A stretch of 64,000 nucleotides of DNA, from contig JAHQRK010000003.1 of NCBI GenBank assembly GCA_019828595.1, positions 2,604,001-2,668,000 on the forward strand, in the 5' to 3' direction. The stretch's first letter is position 1. Each line of letters begins with the position of its first letter. Positions 9,375 through 19,243 of the stretch are shown in pieces. Source of the stretch: Aphanomyces cochlioides. Taxonomy: Eukaryota; Oomycota; Saprolegniomycetes; Saprolegniales; Verrucalvaceae. The position numbers were made by a program, and so were the translations under genes. The notes beneath the pieces are model-generated. The model saw only the letters and a list, made by a program, of their open reading frames with translations. It had not been told where the DNA came from and ran no database searches.

Positions 9375-10721
9375 CTACGCTGCCTTATTGATCAAACGGT
9401 TGACGCTCGCTGTTGCAATATTACGCAGCCAGGCGCTAAACTCTTGGAGTACAGCCTTTTCTTGTAGTTCTTCGTGACGTCGGTCACAAGAATCGAGCTT
9501 TTGCGGCGTCGAGTCCATATCTTCACTGCAAAGCAATGCATCCACGGACGGTGAGTGAAACTGCGCTGGCGACGACGACGCTGACGATTTCAATGGCGAT
9601 GCAAACTCCGGCCGCATCAGTGGAGCAGCTAGTTTCTTGGCGTTGCTTTCGCTGGGCAGACATGCTGCGTTGACAAGCGAGATACATATCTTTTGAATGG
9701 CTGCATCGGAGGCAAGGGTCGTCTCGAGTGGATGAAGCCTCGAGTTGTTGATAGCCTTGGTGCGTCCTATCGACGGGTTGTCCACTGCTGTGATGTATTT
9801 GGCCGGTGGTAATTGTGGCACAACGGGAGACAGCTTCCGCTTGCCAGAAGAGCCTTTGCTGCTCGTTCTTGCAGCAACCAGAGGACGAACGTCAGGGATG
9901 GCGTACGCAGCCATGTCCATTGATGGCACTTCATCAGGTTGGATAGTCTAGACCAGTATTTAGGACGAAAATGCATTCCGACCAGACTTACCGACATATC
10001 GTCGGCCGTGTCGGAAGAGCAGTTCTTGCACATTTGACATCGACAGAGCGTGCCGCATTTGACTCCTGCTTGAAAACATTCGCAATACTTTTTCAAGCAT
10101 TCACTGCGTCGACATCGACATCCACGAAAGTATTTGGTCGTCGCTACTGTGCTTCTATGGAAGTATTGGAGTTAGAGAAAGAAAGACTTGGTGATACGCG
10201 TACCCCTTGGACACTTTAGGAAGAAATGCGACGGGATTACGCTCTAATACGACTCGAATCGCGCGTTGGCGATGGCTCTCAAATCCCTGTATGAGTGTGA
10301 AACGAATATCCAAGCATGATAGATGACGTACAATGTTGTTGTGACATCCTTGGCAATGGCAATCTTCGCCACAGAGCGACCCTTGTTGAAAGCATTCGCA
10401 GTAGAGTTTGAGGCAGTTTGATTTCTTGCAATTACATGTCTTCTTGGGTGTGCCGGCGACAGATGTCGATGATGGTGTACTTGGACTCGTGTCGGCCGCT
10501 GCATGTTGCGCGCTCGCTTTGGTCTTCTTTGCCACGGGGCTTTGCATGTGTGTGGCGATTTTTCCTTTGAACCGAGGGGGTTGCTGCTGCTGTTGGACAT
10601 GACTAATGCTTCTCAGGAGATCGGAATGCTCCATCATGTCTTCCATTTCTTGTCGCTGGAGCATGCGCTCGCGTTCGCGCTCGAGCAAGATCTCCAGCGC
10701 AGGTTTCATCTTGTTGCTCAT
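9375..10721 (-). CDS. CXC-domain (tesmin/TSO1/LIN54-like) DNA-binding protein
   Basis: Two cysteine-rich CXC motifs mark the family that binds CHR-type promoter elements through tyrosines in the motif. First motif: CNCKKSNCLKLYCECFQQG, then CGEDCHCQGCHNN (about 10435-10330). An intron of about 45 nt follows, then the conserved spacer AIRVVLERNPVAFLPK. After a second intron comes the second motif GCRCRRSECLKKYCECFQAG and CGTLCRCQMCKN (about 10120-10020). The C-terminal exon (9375 to about 9950) is serine- and proline-rich and ends in a short helical stretch. N-terminal part has an acidic/basic helix (ILLERERERMLQRQEMEDMM) and a glutamine run. Start taken at ATG 10721 (MSNKMKPALEILL); an in-frame start at 10829 would add 36 residues. 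In other eukaryotes such proteins sit in DREAM/MuvB-type cell-cycle regulators; the role here is inferred. Confidence 0.88.
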
Positions 10722-10995
10722 CGTGCTTGGGAGTATACTCTTCTCCACTCGTCTTCCTACGTGTTCGTGACGGCCCATCCTTCGCCGGACGTCAGACGTA
10801 CCAGAACAAGGATATCGAGATTTAACCAATGAAAAATGTCATTTCAAAATTTCAAATCGACAAGACAAGACAGAAAACAGCTCCAGATGCACGGCACGAT
10901 GTGCATCAAGATGAAGACTTGGAGATGTTCTAGGACGATGCGAGGCTCTATGAATCCACGATTGATCATGGTGGACAACGGTGGAGGATGAGACC

Positions 10996-11464
10996 ATGAC
11001 TGTGCGATTACGGTGTATTTTGGATGTTTCTATTGAAAGCATTGACAATTTGCGTATCTTATTTCATCGTGAGCGGATGGCACCAATGACACCAAGAAGG
11101 CTTGCAAAGGTGACTGCAACTTCCAACTAAATCATTCAAACGGCAATAGATCGCCAAGTTGAGAGTTTGAAGCGTCTATGCGATGTCGATATCCCTCCAA
11201 CAGTCTGTGGCAATACTGCTTTGTGCGAAATGCTTGAGTGGACCGTTCGCAATTTGCGAGTCTCATGTCAACTGTTGTGATATGAATCCTCGAAGAGCAG
11301 AATAGGATGGCTACGTGCTATGGCGAATTTACAAAGTAATTGCTTGGAATATTCATTATCATCAGTATGCCCTGGTCAAGGACAGCAAACGAATGCTAGT
11401 GCCATGTCGAACATTCCAAAGTCGTGAAGAATTAGACATGCATCTTGGATTGGTATTTACATAG
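10996..11464 (+). CDS. Hypothetical protein, multi-exon model
   Basis: Not recognised. A chain of coding-like segments can be spliced with typical short GT..AG introns: MTVRLRCILDVSIESIDN, then RQVESLKRLCDVDIPP and CGNTALCEMLEWTVRNLR, then DGYVLWRIYK, then ALVKDSKRMLVPCRTF and SREELDMHLGLVFT with TAG at 11462-11464. It would be about 110 residues. No motif identifies a family. A further open frame in another phase continues to TAG at 11676-11678 and could be a last exon. It lies tail-to-tail with the next reverse-strand gene. The exon structure is by eye only. Confidence 0.35.
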
Positions 11465-11674
11465 CCCAAACTGCCCATTATCTGAACGAAGCAAGGCGTT
11501 TTTGCTCTTGAATCATGTCGTTCTACAAGAAGCTAAAGATATTCAAGTTCGAGACCGTAAACCTTCATGGATTCGCGCATGCGCTGCAGTTGACGCTTCT
11601 TCTTGTCGATATCCGATAAATTGGCTTCATTCCTACACGTTCGTTTCGATGTCAAGCCCCGTTGTTTCGTCAGA

Positions 11675-12690
11675 CTAGTCGTACTCCATTATGATTGTGT
11701 CGGCAACCTCCACGTTTGAAGACGACCTGAAGCCGCCAAGTCAACACGATGAGTCCGCCAGGTCTCACTTACGTGGGCAGCATTTGCTCAAAGTGGTGCT
11801 CGTAAATATACTCGCTGTTGTCATGCGTACTTGGCGGTGGCTCGACTTCAACGGAACCATTTTTGTCGTCCACGTGCAATTTATCAACTTGGAGTAAATC
11901 TAGCACTTGTTCTGTCGTTAGAGGTGGTGCCACTAAACCCAAACTCATCAACTGAAAGTGCTGAGTGAACAGCGTACCGTTGGCGTTTGCAAAATGAACC
12001 GTTGTGTCGACAATTGTTTTCTGGACGGGGTAATCGGATATTACTTGGATATGGAGCGTATGGCCATACATCTATTCATCGTTGAGTCTCGAATGCAAGA
12101 CGAAAGGAAGCGTACATCTTGTGGCTGTTTGGCATGGTCAAAGTACTGCATTGGATCGAATATTGTCGGACGAAGCGTCGATTTCGAGTCTCCAAACACA
12201 ATGCAATTGGATTTGTCGCACTACAACAACAAAAAATCATGAGCCAAGAGGCCAAGAGAACACAACGGACTTGCATGCCGCTGAAGAGGACTACTGGATG
12301 CGACTCGACGCTTGTATCCGTCACAATTACTCGAAAGGTCCATCCACTCAACGAACTAGAGTGCTCCAAGCGAATTTCCAAAAAGTAATACGCTGGATCG
12401 CTGCTGCCGAATTCAGCTTGGTCATCAGCGTCTTCTTTCCTTGATCGCATCGTTGGCGTTTTGGAGCGTTGAGGCTTGCGAGACTTTTGTCTCGGCATGG
12501 ACGACGACGATGGCCTGGCGGATGTGCACCGTCGTCTCTCAAACCAATTCGGCTTGTCGGCAAGACGGGATCGAAGAACTGATTGACTCACAAGACGACC
12601 TCTTGGTGGCGCCTTCGATGGCGTAGGAAGCGTGCATCCAGTTGTCACATCGTCGTTGTCGTCGTTGGGTTGATCTGTCAAGCACGTCAT
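11675..12690 (-). CDS. Hypothetical protein, multi-exon
   Basis: Not recognised. Starts at ATG 12690 (MTCLTDQPNDDNDDVTTG); a basic serine/arginine-rich stretch (SMPRQKSRKPQRSKTPTMRS) follows, then a beta-rich part with DPAYYFLEIRLEHSSSLSGW and HPVVLFSGMQ. Splicing at GTCCGT..TGTAG gives CDKSNCIVFGDSKSTLRPTI, then GTACGC..AATAG gives MYGHTLHIQVISDYPV and LFTQHFQLMSLGLVAPPL. A consensus GTAAGT donor after LPT joins a last short exon ending IIMEYD with stop at 11675-11677. The alternating hydrophobic pattern suggests a C2- or sandwich-like fold, but that is a guess. It may be fused to the preceding reverse-strand gene (12711-13392), whose stop lies only 20 bp upstream. Confidence 0.5.
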
Positions 12691-12710
12691 GACTTCGAGA
12701 CTTCTTTAAC

Positions 12711-13392
12711 TCACAGGTAAGCGAAGCCAGGGATGCAGCTTGTTGATTGAGCTCGAATCTTTCTTGATTTGACAAGCGATGTGCTCTTCCAGCCGACCGG
12801 ACTTGCCGCTCGTGCGTCTACATTCGTTTTTATCTCAGTAAACATCAAAGAATTCAAGACCATGACAGGTTTCGACACCGTCATGTTGGTTTGGTCGGCA
12901 ATCGCTTGGTCAATTCTCTAAAAGACACAATAGCGTTGCTACTTGCCATGATTTGCAAATTCACACCTTCCATGTGGCGTCGACAACGTCATGGACTTGG
13001 ATTTCCTTTGGATCTCGAGTGCACTCGTCATTTTGATCGTGACCCCAATTATGGAATGCTGGTGGTGGCTTGATGACAAGTGCGCCCAGCTCATGCGTCT
13101 GACGAGTTTGAAGTGTGATTCGTCGCTTGGAAATGTGGATCGATGGATCGTGTGTCGTTTGATTCACCTCAAGCAGCAGCGCCCTCGAGCTGCTTGAGTG
13201 GCTATTTGCCAACCTCGGAGACATCAAACGCGGCTTCGGTTTATTCCACGAGGCAACATGCGTCGGATGCACTCGAACAGCGTCACGGAGACCCACAGAA
13301 GCATCAAGCCTGGTTCTACCGCGGCTTTTTTCCATCTGCGCGACAACTTCGTCGAGCATTTGGAACCGCGCCTCGATCATCCGATACGACAT
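12711..13392 (-). CDS. Hypothetical protein, two exons
   Basis: Not recognised. Exon 1 starts at ATG 13392 (MSYRMIEARFQMLDEVVAQM), a helical amphipathic start, and continues through a basic region and HELGALVIKPPPAFHNWG to ATWK. A GTGTGA..TTTTAG intron joins exon 2, RIDQAIADQTNMTVSKPVMV to IPGFAYL, stop at 12711-12713. About 205 residues. The next reverse-strand ORF begins 20 bp downstream, so the two may be one gene with a splice I did not resolve. Lies about 100 bp downstream of the GT60 gene on the same strand. Confidence 0.45.
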
Positions 13393-13490
13393 GATGTCTT
13401 CAAGTTTGAATCTATTTTTGGTCTTTATGCAAGGTAAATCATGTGTGGAAGCACTTTCCGCTCCAAGAAAGCCACGGTACTTCCAGTGGT

Positions 13491-14732
13491 TTACTCGGAC
13501 ACTGGAACGTACTTGAGCTCTCCACAATTGACAAATTGGTCGGTCGACGTGCCTTTATACGGCGCGAGTGGGTTGATACCGGTAAAGTCGATGAATTGGT
13601 TCATCGTGCGCTTCGTGCCAACTTTAAAACTGTCAAAGTCCGTCTTGTCGTAGTCGTCGGCGGTAACAGGAAGACCCAAGGCTGCACGAATGCGTCGCTT
13701 TGCTGGCTGCTGAAGCTTCCATTTCCTCCCCCAGTCTTCGTCCCAAACGTACTTGCGCACTTCAAACCAGTGGTAGACGACCATGTGCGTCGGGTAGTAC
13801 ATGTCGTATCCGTGTGTGAACAGACGCGCTGCCTTGGAGTACTCTTCGCCATGAAACAAGTACGGCGTGTAAGGATCGTTGCGAATATGCAGCGCACATT
13901 CAGCGGTGGAAAAACTAAATCCACCGGCAAATTGCGACATCAACTGCGGGACTTTGGGCGATGGAACATTCGTCGCTGCGCCATATTGGATCATCGAGTC
14001 GGCATCTTCTGTTTCAATACGTCCATGACACATTTTTGCTGTAGTGGTCGGAATCGCATCATCTTTGGGCATACTAGTCGTTGGATCTGGATAGACAGTA
14101 ATCACTGCCTTGGGGTTCTCGATGGAATCCCATTGCGCGATGATGTCCGTGTCCCAGTTGCGGATAAATACCATGTGCGAGTCAATGGCCAGGACGAACG
14201 CGTGCTTGGCGAGATCGATGCCTTCCTCGGTTTGATATCTTGCAAACGTAGGTCCGATGGCTTCGTTTGCATCCAAAGTATCGTTGCGCGCCAGTCGTTG
14301 TGCGCGGTTGCAGTTGGCTTCACCAACATTGGAGCAGTAGACGTCCATGCATCGTTTCTCATCAAGGTCAAAACGGAGTTGGTCATAAATACTCACAGAC
14401 ACCAAGTCTGGATGTTGGGCCTTGGAGAAGATCGAATTGAGAGTTTCCGCGCATCGTATCGAGTCACGATAGTTGGAGATCAGCACAACAATCCTGCGCG
14501 TCGACAATGCCGTGGTCGTCGTCGTTGCTGCTGTCGTTGTGACTGGAGGTGTGGTTGTCTCGACAACTTTTCGAATTCGTTGCGGCTCTTTCATTTCGAT
14601 AGCTTGGGCTCGCTCGGTGCCGAGAAACGACAAGTTCATATGCATCATGAGCCCCATCAATGACACGAGAGATACAACGACCAGGAGCTGAAGCAGCGTC
14701 CGTGCTGTCCATCCTCTGCGACGATTCTGCAT
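13491..14732 (-). CDS. GT60-family GlcNAc-transferase (Skp1-GnT1-like), type II membrane protein, copy A
   Basis: Single exon, 413 residues. Short basic cytoplasmic tail MQNRRRGWTARTLLQ, one signal anchor (LLVVVSLVSLMGLMMHMNLSFLG), a Thr-rich stem (TTTTT run), then one GlcNAc-transferase domain. Family signatures: RRIVVLISNYRD, the donor/metal site region FVLAIDSHMVFIRNWDTDI, MSQFAGGFSF, YLFHGEEYSKAARLFTHGYD and YHWFEVRKYVWDEDWG. Known members of GT60 add GlcNAc from UDP-GlcNAc to hydroxyproline of Skp1 in the cytosol, but the signal anchor here points to the Golgi or ER lumen and another acceptor (inference). Start chosen at ATG 14732; a TTG further upstream is not needed. Two TCCGGA-type motifs lie 40-65 bp upstream of the start. 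Confidence 0.85.
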   Translation of the reverse strand: MQNRRRGWTARTLLQLLVVVSLVSLMGLMMHMNLSFLGTERAQAIEMKEPQRIRKVVETTTPPVTTTAATTTTTALSTRRIVVLISNYRDSIRCAETLNSIFSKAQHPDLVSVSIYDQLRFDLDEKRCMDVYCSNVGEANCNRAQRLARNDTLDANEAIGPTFARYQTEEGIDLAKHAFVLAIDSHMVFIRNWDTDIIAQWDSIENPKAVITVYPDPTTSMPKDDAIPTTTAKMCHGRIETEDADSMIQYGAATNVPSPKVPQLMSQFAGGFSFSTAECALHIRNDPYTPYLFHGEEYSKAARLFTHGYDMYYPTHMVVYHWFEVRKYVWDEDWGRKWKLQQPAKRRIRAALGLPVTADDYDKTDFDSFKVGTKRTMNQFIDFTGINPLAPYKGTSTDQFVNCGELKYVPVSE

Positions 14733-14829
14733 GACGTGGAGTATTTGCAACCTGAAAGGTGCACAGATATGCTTATCCTCCGGATACAAATATCCGGCAT
14801 TACACTATTTAAGAAAATATTATGAAATG

Positions 14830-15250
14830 GTGTAAGCCACAGGAGTGTCCACAAAATTCGTCGTGGACTTGCAGACAAACATACCTTGAGGGATTGCAAT
14901 TCCTCGGTCTGTGCCGTGTACGTGGCGAAGGCAACGCAGAGCCCTCCGCCTCTTGATCGACAATTTGATGGTGGAGAGCTTGGAGTTTCTCTTGGGTATG
15001 GTCCAGATCCGTGGTCGCTTGTTCCAGCTTGCTCTCGGGTTCATCCTTCAACCGCAGCGCCTAACGACAACTCGTTCAACATCGTTCGGACTGTTGATGT
15101 CGTACCTCGTTCCTTTCGGCTGCATAACTTTGAGCTTGCTCCTCCAATGCCTCGTTGAGCTCAATGAGTTGGTGGCAAATACTTTGCAGGGCTACACATT
15201 GCTCGTTGCAAGTATTTGCCACCGACTCGTCGAGCTCAACGAGACATAGG
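14830..15250 (-). pseudogene. Coiled-coil gene fragment
   Basis: Reverse-strand segments read IELNEALEEQAQSYAAERNE, a GTACGACATC..GTTAG intron, then LRLKDEPESKLEQATTDLDH and TQEKLQALHHQIVDQEAE, ending at a GTATGT donor near 14884. The heptad-rich style and intron pattern resemble the coiled-coil gene at 21.1-24.2 kb. I see no start or end exon, and the segment is copied in inverse orientation just to the right, so I treat it as a gene fragment. It could still be part of a transcribed gene. Confidence 0.5.
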
Positions 15251-15450
15251 AAGAGCAAGCTCATAGTCATGCAGCCGAAAGGAACGTCGTACGACGTCAT
15301 AGATCCGAGCGATTTGTCATTTGGCACTGCGGTGGAAGGATGAAGCCGAGAGCAAACTGGAACCAGCCACCACTGAATTCGGCCATGCGCAAGGGAGACT
15401 CGAAGCTGTCCACTATCAAATTGCCGATCAAAGAGACCGAGTGGACAAAG
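14945..15450. repeat. Imperfect inverted duplication of coiled-coil exons
   Basis: The two arms, about 14945-15184 and 15211-15450, are diverged reverse complements about an axis near 15198; the loop is about 26 bp. The left arm on the reverse strand and the right arm on the forward strand both encode the same exon-intron-exon block (EEQAQSYAAERNE / EEQAHSHAAERNV, then KDEPESKLEQATT / KDEAESKLEPATT). The right arm has a TAG stop before EEQ, so it is decayed. Confidence 0.75.
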
Positions 15451-16227
15451 AACCACCTGGTCTCGCTTGCACCCCATCTTGGTCATACTCGCTTTGCTCT
15501 CGAAGGTGGACGAATTTGAAAGAGAAAAGAAGCGATTGCTACGCCCAGCATGAGGAGATTCACACCATGGGCACATCGGCGATAGCATCAACCGACGTAG
15601 CTATCGCCGATGTCCCCTCCCACAGCGATGCGTCCATTCCAGATTACAACGTATCAACCAAGGACCAAAGGTCGCCCGGCCCATGCTTGGGTTTTAAAAA
15701 GACATGACAAATGAAGGCGAGAAGCGTTGGTTTGTTGGCGTCTGAGAAAGTGCTGCAGCAATTTAGAAAAATCTCACGCGTTTGTACGGCTTGGTTCTAT
15801 TGTTGCAGGTTATTGCTTGTCTTCAGGATATCCCAGCAAATCATCGGGACCTACACTGTAGTGGCTCAACAAGAGGCGGCATTGCCGTACCCAACACGAT
15901 TCTCCTCGATTGTTGACGTGAAAACTAATCTAAGATGCATGAGTGAGCGACCAAGACGAAGTTCACGTACAAGAAGTCCAAAAACTTGTTAATGTACAGT
16001 GGCCCACGAAAGTCATGGCACTCCATCGAGTGTTTTATCGGTATATCTCAATGAGTTTGCGTCCGTTAAGATAAAGGATCATTACACTCGATAGAGATAT
16101 CAAATATACATATTTTGGCCAATCAAAGCTAACCATTTGAGTTCAAGTGCATGAGAAAATTCAGTCCTGAATTTGATAGCGCTGTCGAAAGTCATGGCAC
16201 CCTGAGATTTTGGCGGGTAAAACGAAT

Positions 16228-16317
16228 GGCTTGGAGTGTGGCAACGATTAGATTGAGTGAAACAAGATTCAACACATCTTGTTTCACTCAATCCTGCCCA
16301 TTGCCACACTCCAAGCC
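16228..16317. repeat. 90-bp imperfect palindrome just before the transposase start
   Basis: ggcttggagtgtggcaa at the left pairs with ttgccacactccaagcc at the right, and inside them gattgagtgaaacaag pairs with cttgtttcactcaatc; the loop is about 10 nt. It lies 18 bp before the transposase ATG, so it would form a strong hairpin in the mRNA leader. Both stems are directly visible in the sequence. Confidence 0.9.
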
Positions 16318-16334
16318 ACTCATTTTTCCCCTCA

Positions 16335-17349
16335 ATGTCCCAGCGGAAGGAGCATCCGATTGAGCTCCGGCTTCGCGTGTTGTCGAAGCATAAACAGGGC
16401 TTTGGCTACAAGCGAATTGCGAAGGAGCTCAATATGGCTCCGTCCAGTGTCCGAAACATCGTTATCAAGTTCAAGACCGAGGGTCGAACGACCGTTTCTC
16501 CTCGTTCAGGACGTGGTCGTTCGACCACCGTTTATGTGGATCGATTGATCCATCGTGAAGCATTGAAGGATAAGCGTGCCAGTGCCCCGACAATCACCGA
16601 GGGACTTGAGATTTTCATGATGTGACTGTCTCGGAGGAGACAGTCCTTCGTCGCCTCCGTGAAGTCGGTTTGAATGGCCGCGCCGCCCGGAAGAAACCGT
16701 TCATCTCTAAGGCGAACAGGTTGAAGCGCTTGGCTTTCGCCAAAAAGCATCTTCTATGGTCACCAGAAGACTGGAAGAGAGTCTTGTTCAGTGACGAAAG
16801 TCCTTTCAACCTCACCGGGTCAAGCGGAAGGATCTATGTGTGGCGAAGACCCGGTGAGGAGTTCAATGATTTTGTCTTCAACCGACCTTCAAGAGTGGCC
16901 GCCAAACCGTCATGGTTTGGGGGGCCATCAACTTCAACGGTGTCGGCACCCTATGATTTTGCGACGGCAAAATGAAGTCGGAAGACTATAAATGTCTGCT
17001 TGAAGATGAAATCGGTGACAACGTCGCGAAATTGGGACTCTCGTTGGACTTTGTATTCCAACATGACAACGCGCCTATTCACAAGACAGCTCTTGTGTCG
17101 AAGTTTCTCGACGAAAATATGATCGAAACCCTCGATCATCCCCCCCAAAGCCCAGACTTGAACCCCATCGAGCATGTGTGGGAGTTCATAAGTCGTAGGC
17201 TTCGTGAACTCCCTGCTACATCAATCGAGAGCCTCAAGGCTCGAATCGTGTCTATTTGGGATCAAATCTCCCAGGACTACATTCAGAAATTGATTCAGTC
17301 AATGCCAAAGAGCATGGAAGATGTCATTCTAGCTAAAGGTGGTAGGTAG
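16335..17349 (+). pseudogene. Tc1-type transposase (DD34E), frameshifted
   Basis: Start ATG 16335 gives MSQRKEHPIELRLRVLSKHK, a paired-type helix-turn-helix region with GFGYKRIAKELNMAPSSVRN. The frame breaks near 16618; the next frame carries TVSEETVLRRLREVGL and VLFSDESPFNL (first catalytic D). A second break near 16915 leads to FVFQHDNAPIHKTA (second D) and PDLNPIEHVWEFI (E, with 34 residues between D and E). The stop is at 17347-17349. All three catalytic acids survive. Two single-base shifts suffice to explain the breaks. Confidence 0.9.
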
Positions 17350-17751
17350 TACTAAGTACTGAATCAATATAATTGATTTGTTTCATTGAATTTTATCATA
17401 GGGTGCCATGACTTTCGACAGCTCCGTCTAATGAGGATTGAAATTTCTCACGTGCTGGAGCTTAAAATGCCATTTCTTACAAGTCATGCTCTGTGCATTC
17501 GATGTCTCTATCGAGTGGATTAATTCTCAATCTCAACCGACGCAAACTCATTGATATATATACCAATAAAACAAAAAATTTCGATGGGGTGCCATGACTT
17601 TCGTGGGCCACTGTACGTGCTCTACCGGGAAATGGAAGCTTCACTCACTTGATAGACGATTCAAAATTTGGAGACTCGGTTGTCGACTTGGAGAGCACGC
17701 GGGCTCGTGAGTTCAACCAAAGTAAAGCTTGGTGTCGCAAACGTTAAAATC

Positions 17752-18095
17752 CATTCGACGTTGACCAGCCCAAGCTGATCGAGCCCCGTTCCAAGGGACT
17801 TGCCACGAAGTTGGAACGACCCAGCCAAGGAGTCTCCAAGCCCAAAGAAGACTCTGCCCCCAGGTAAGCTTGTGAAGACCGAAAATTCCACGCCCAGTCA
17901 ATTACTGTCTTTTTCGTTTCAGGCCACGATGGGATGTTGAGAATTGACAAGGTAGGGAATTTTTGACGTCTTCACAAGGTTGCCTGGGGGCAGAGTCTTC
18001 TTTGGGCTTGGAGACTCCTTGGCTGGGTCGTTCCAACTTCGTGGCAAGTCCCTTGGCACGGGGCTAAATCAGCTTGGACTGGTCAATGTCGAATG
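17752..18095. repeat. Inverted repeat with 128-bp arms
   Basis: Arms 17752-17879 and 17968-18095 are near-identical reverse complements around an 88-bp loop. The arm is not part of the neighbouring transposon. The reverse complement of the left arm and the right arm both contain gactccttggctgggtcgtt. No known element ends are seen. It lies between the Tc1 element and a coiled-coil fragment. Confidence 0.85.
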
Positions 18096-18099
18096 CATC

Positions 18100-18260
18100 C
18101 TACAGCAGTCGCCATGAACTTCGTCGTGGCTTGACTTCGAAGACGACATACCTTGAGGGATTGCAATTCCTCGGCCTATGTCGTGTAGGTGGCATATATA
18201 AACAACGCAGAGCTCCTCGTGAGCGAGTCTTAGGAGAGGATGCTAGTGCATGTTTTGTTT
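18100..18260 (-). pseudogene. Second small fragment of the coiled-coil gene
   Basis: The stretch ccttgagggattgcaattcc (about 18152-18171) with flanks matches the fragment near 14883-14950, including the GTATGT donor position. It is separated from other exons and surrounded by repeats, so it looks like a dispersed relic. Confidence 0.45.
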
Positions 18261-18877
18261 CTACAGCGACATCATGAGACGACAAGGACTGAGTTCTGAC
18301 GCACCGATTGGTCGATCTATGTCATCTCAGGGCCATCAAAAGAGTTTCAAGGGACTGCCTGAAGAAGGTCTGGCTCAATGTCGATGACTTTGGCGTGCGG
18401 GAACTCAATTTCAAATTCCTCCAAGTGAAGCATGGCAGTCAGGAAGGTGTGATCGAATGGGCAGGGTTGAGTGGATAAAGAATGGTGAAACAATTGAAGG
18501 TGACAGATGCTCTAAGGACCGATTACTCGACATACCAGTGCTTGCATGGGTCTAACTCAGCGGTGAGGATTATGCCTGGGTCGAGGCGAGCACACATTGT
18601 TATTGTTGTCGCTGTGGGAAGAATGCGTTGGATCGTAGTGAGCTCTTGCCACACGAGCCAGAATTGTTGTTCGTCGTTTTGTCCGGGATGTGAGTCGGCC
18701 TTCGAATGTTCCAAATGATGTGCCTAGATGCCAGTATTGTTTTCAATGACAGGCCAACTACGATGGACATTTCATAAGCGTGAAAATTCGACATCCACGC
18801 AGGCCCGGGGTCATGTTTGTATGAAAAAATTCTTTTTCAGTTGGAGAACTGGTTCCAAACTTGCCGAAGACCACACG

Positions 18878-19243
18878 ATGGCTTCGCGGAGACCTAAAAT
18901 GAACCGCGAGAACAATGTGAGGTCTTCTGAGAGCTCGATGCCTGTAATGGAGGACCACTGGAGTGATATCCCAAGCGCATTTACGCTACTTCAGCCGAAT
19001 CAAAGTCTCCAGGACATTGCGTCGTACTATGCTCAGGGACAAGCGACAACGCCCATGAATCCTTATTATAATGGAAGTAGTCAATACATGCCACAGCAAG
19101 GACAAACGAATGATGAAGCTTCGCAACAACTCTTTACAAGCAATGGAAACATCCATGTTGTTAATAAAGACCTGCAGAAAAATTTCCGCGGACGAACGCA
19201 ACGGTCGAGATCCAATGGATGGAAAATAAAAAGAGCCAATTGA
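18878..19243 (+). CDS. Hypothetical Gln/Asn/Ser-rich protein, 121 residues
   Basis: Not recognised. ATG 18878 (MASRRPKMNRENN). Composition is rich in Q, N, S and Y (MNPYYNGSSQYMPQQGQTND), like an intrinsically disordered regulatory tail. The segment before the ATG could encode LENWFQTCRRP, faintly like a homeodomain recognition helix, after a possible acceptor TTTTTCAG at about 18840; that match is too weak to name a family. Overlaps the next ORF by 25 bp in another frame, so both may be exons or a broken gene. Confidence 0.35.
   Translation: MASRRPKMNRENNVRSSESSMPVMEDHWSDIPSAFTLLQPNQSLQDIASYYAQGQATTPMNPYYNGSSQYMPQQGQTNDEASQQLFTSNGNIHVVNKDLQKNFRGRTQRSRSNGWKIKRAN

Larger units (their letters stand above)
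15997..17613 (+). mobile_element. Tc1/mariner transposon with IR/DR termini, decayed
   Basis: Inverted termini begin cagtggcccacgaaagtcat at 15997 and end with its exact reverse complement at 17613, flanked on both sides by TA (15995-15996 and 17614-17615), the target duplication of this superfamily. A second inner repeat (gctgtcgaaagtcatggcac) lies about 185 bp inside each end, near 16181-16201 and 17403-17423, giving the IR/DR layout known from Sleeping Beauty-like elements. The transposase inside is frameshifted, so the copy is probably dead, though the ends look intact and could be mobilised in trans. Confidence 0.93.

Noticed and set aside
13443..14663. 406-codon forward ORF opposite GT60 copy A
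   Set aside because: Antisense to a clearly conserved gene; no motif in its translation.
18300..18480. Reverse-strand stretch faintly like an acyl carrier protein end (LEEFEIEFP)
   Set aside because: No serine attachment motif (DSL) and no neighbouring exon; too short to support.
18830..18880. Possible homeodomain recognition helix (LENWFQTCRRP)
   Set aside because: Only a few residues agree, key basic positions differ and no helix 1-2 region could be found.
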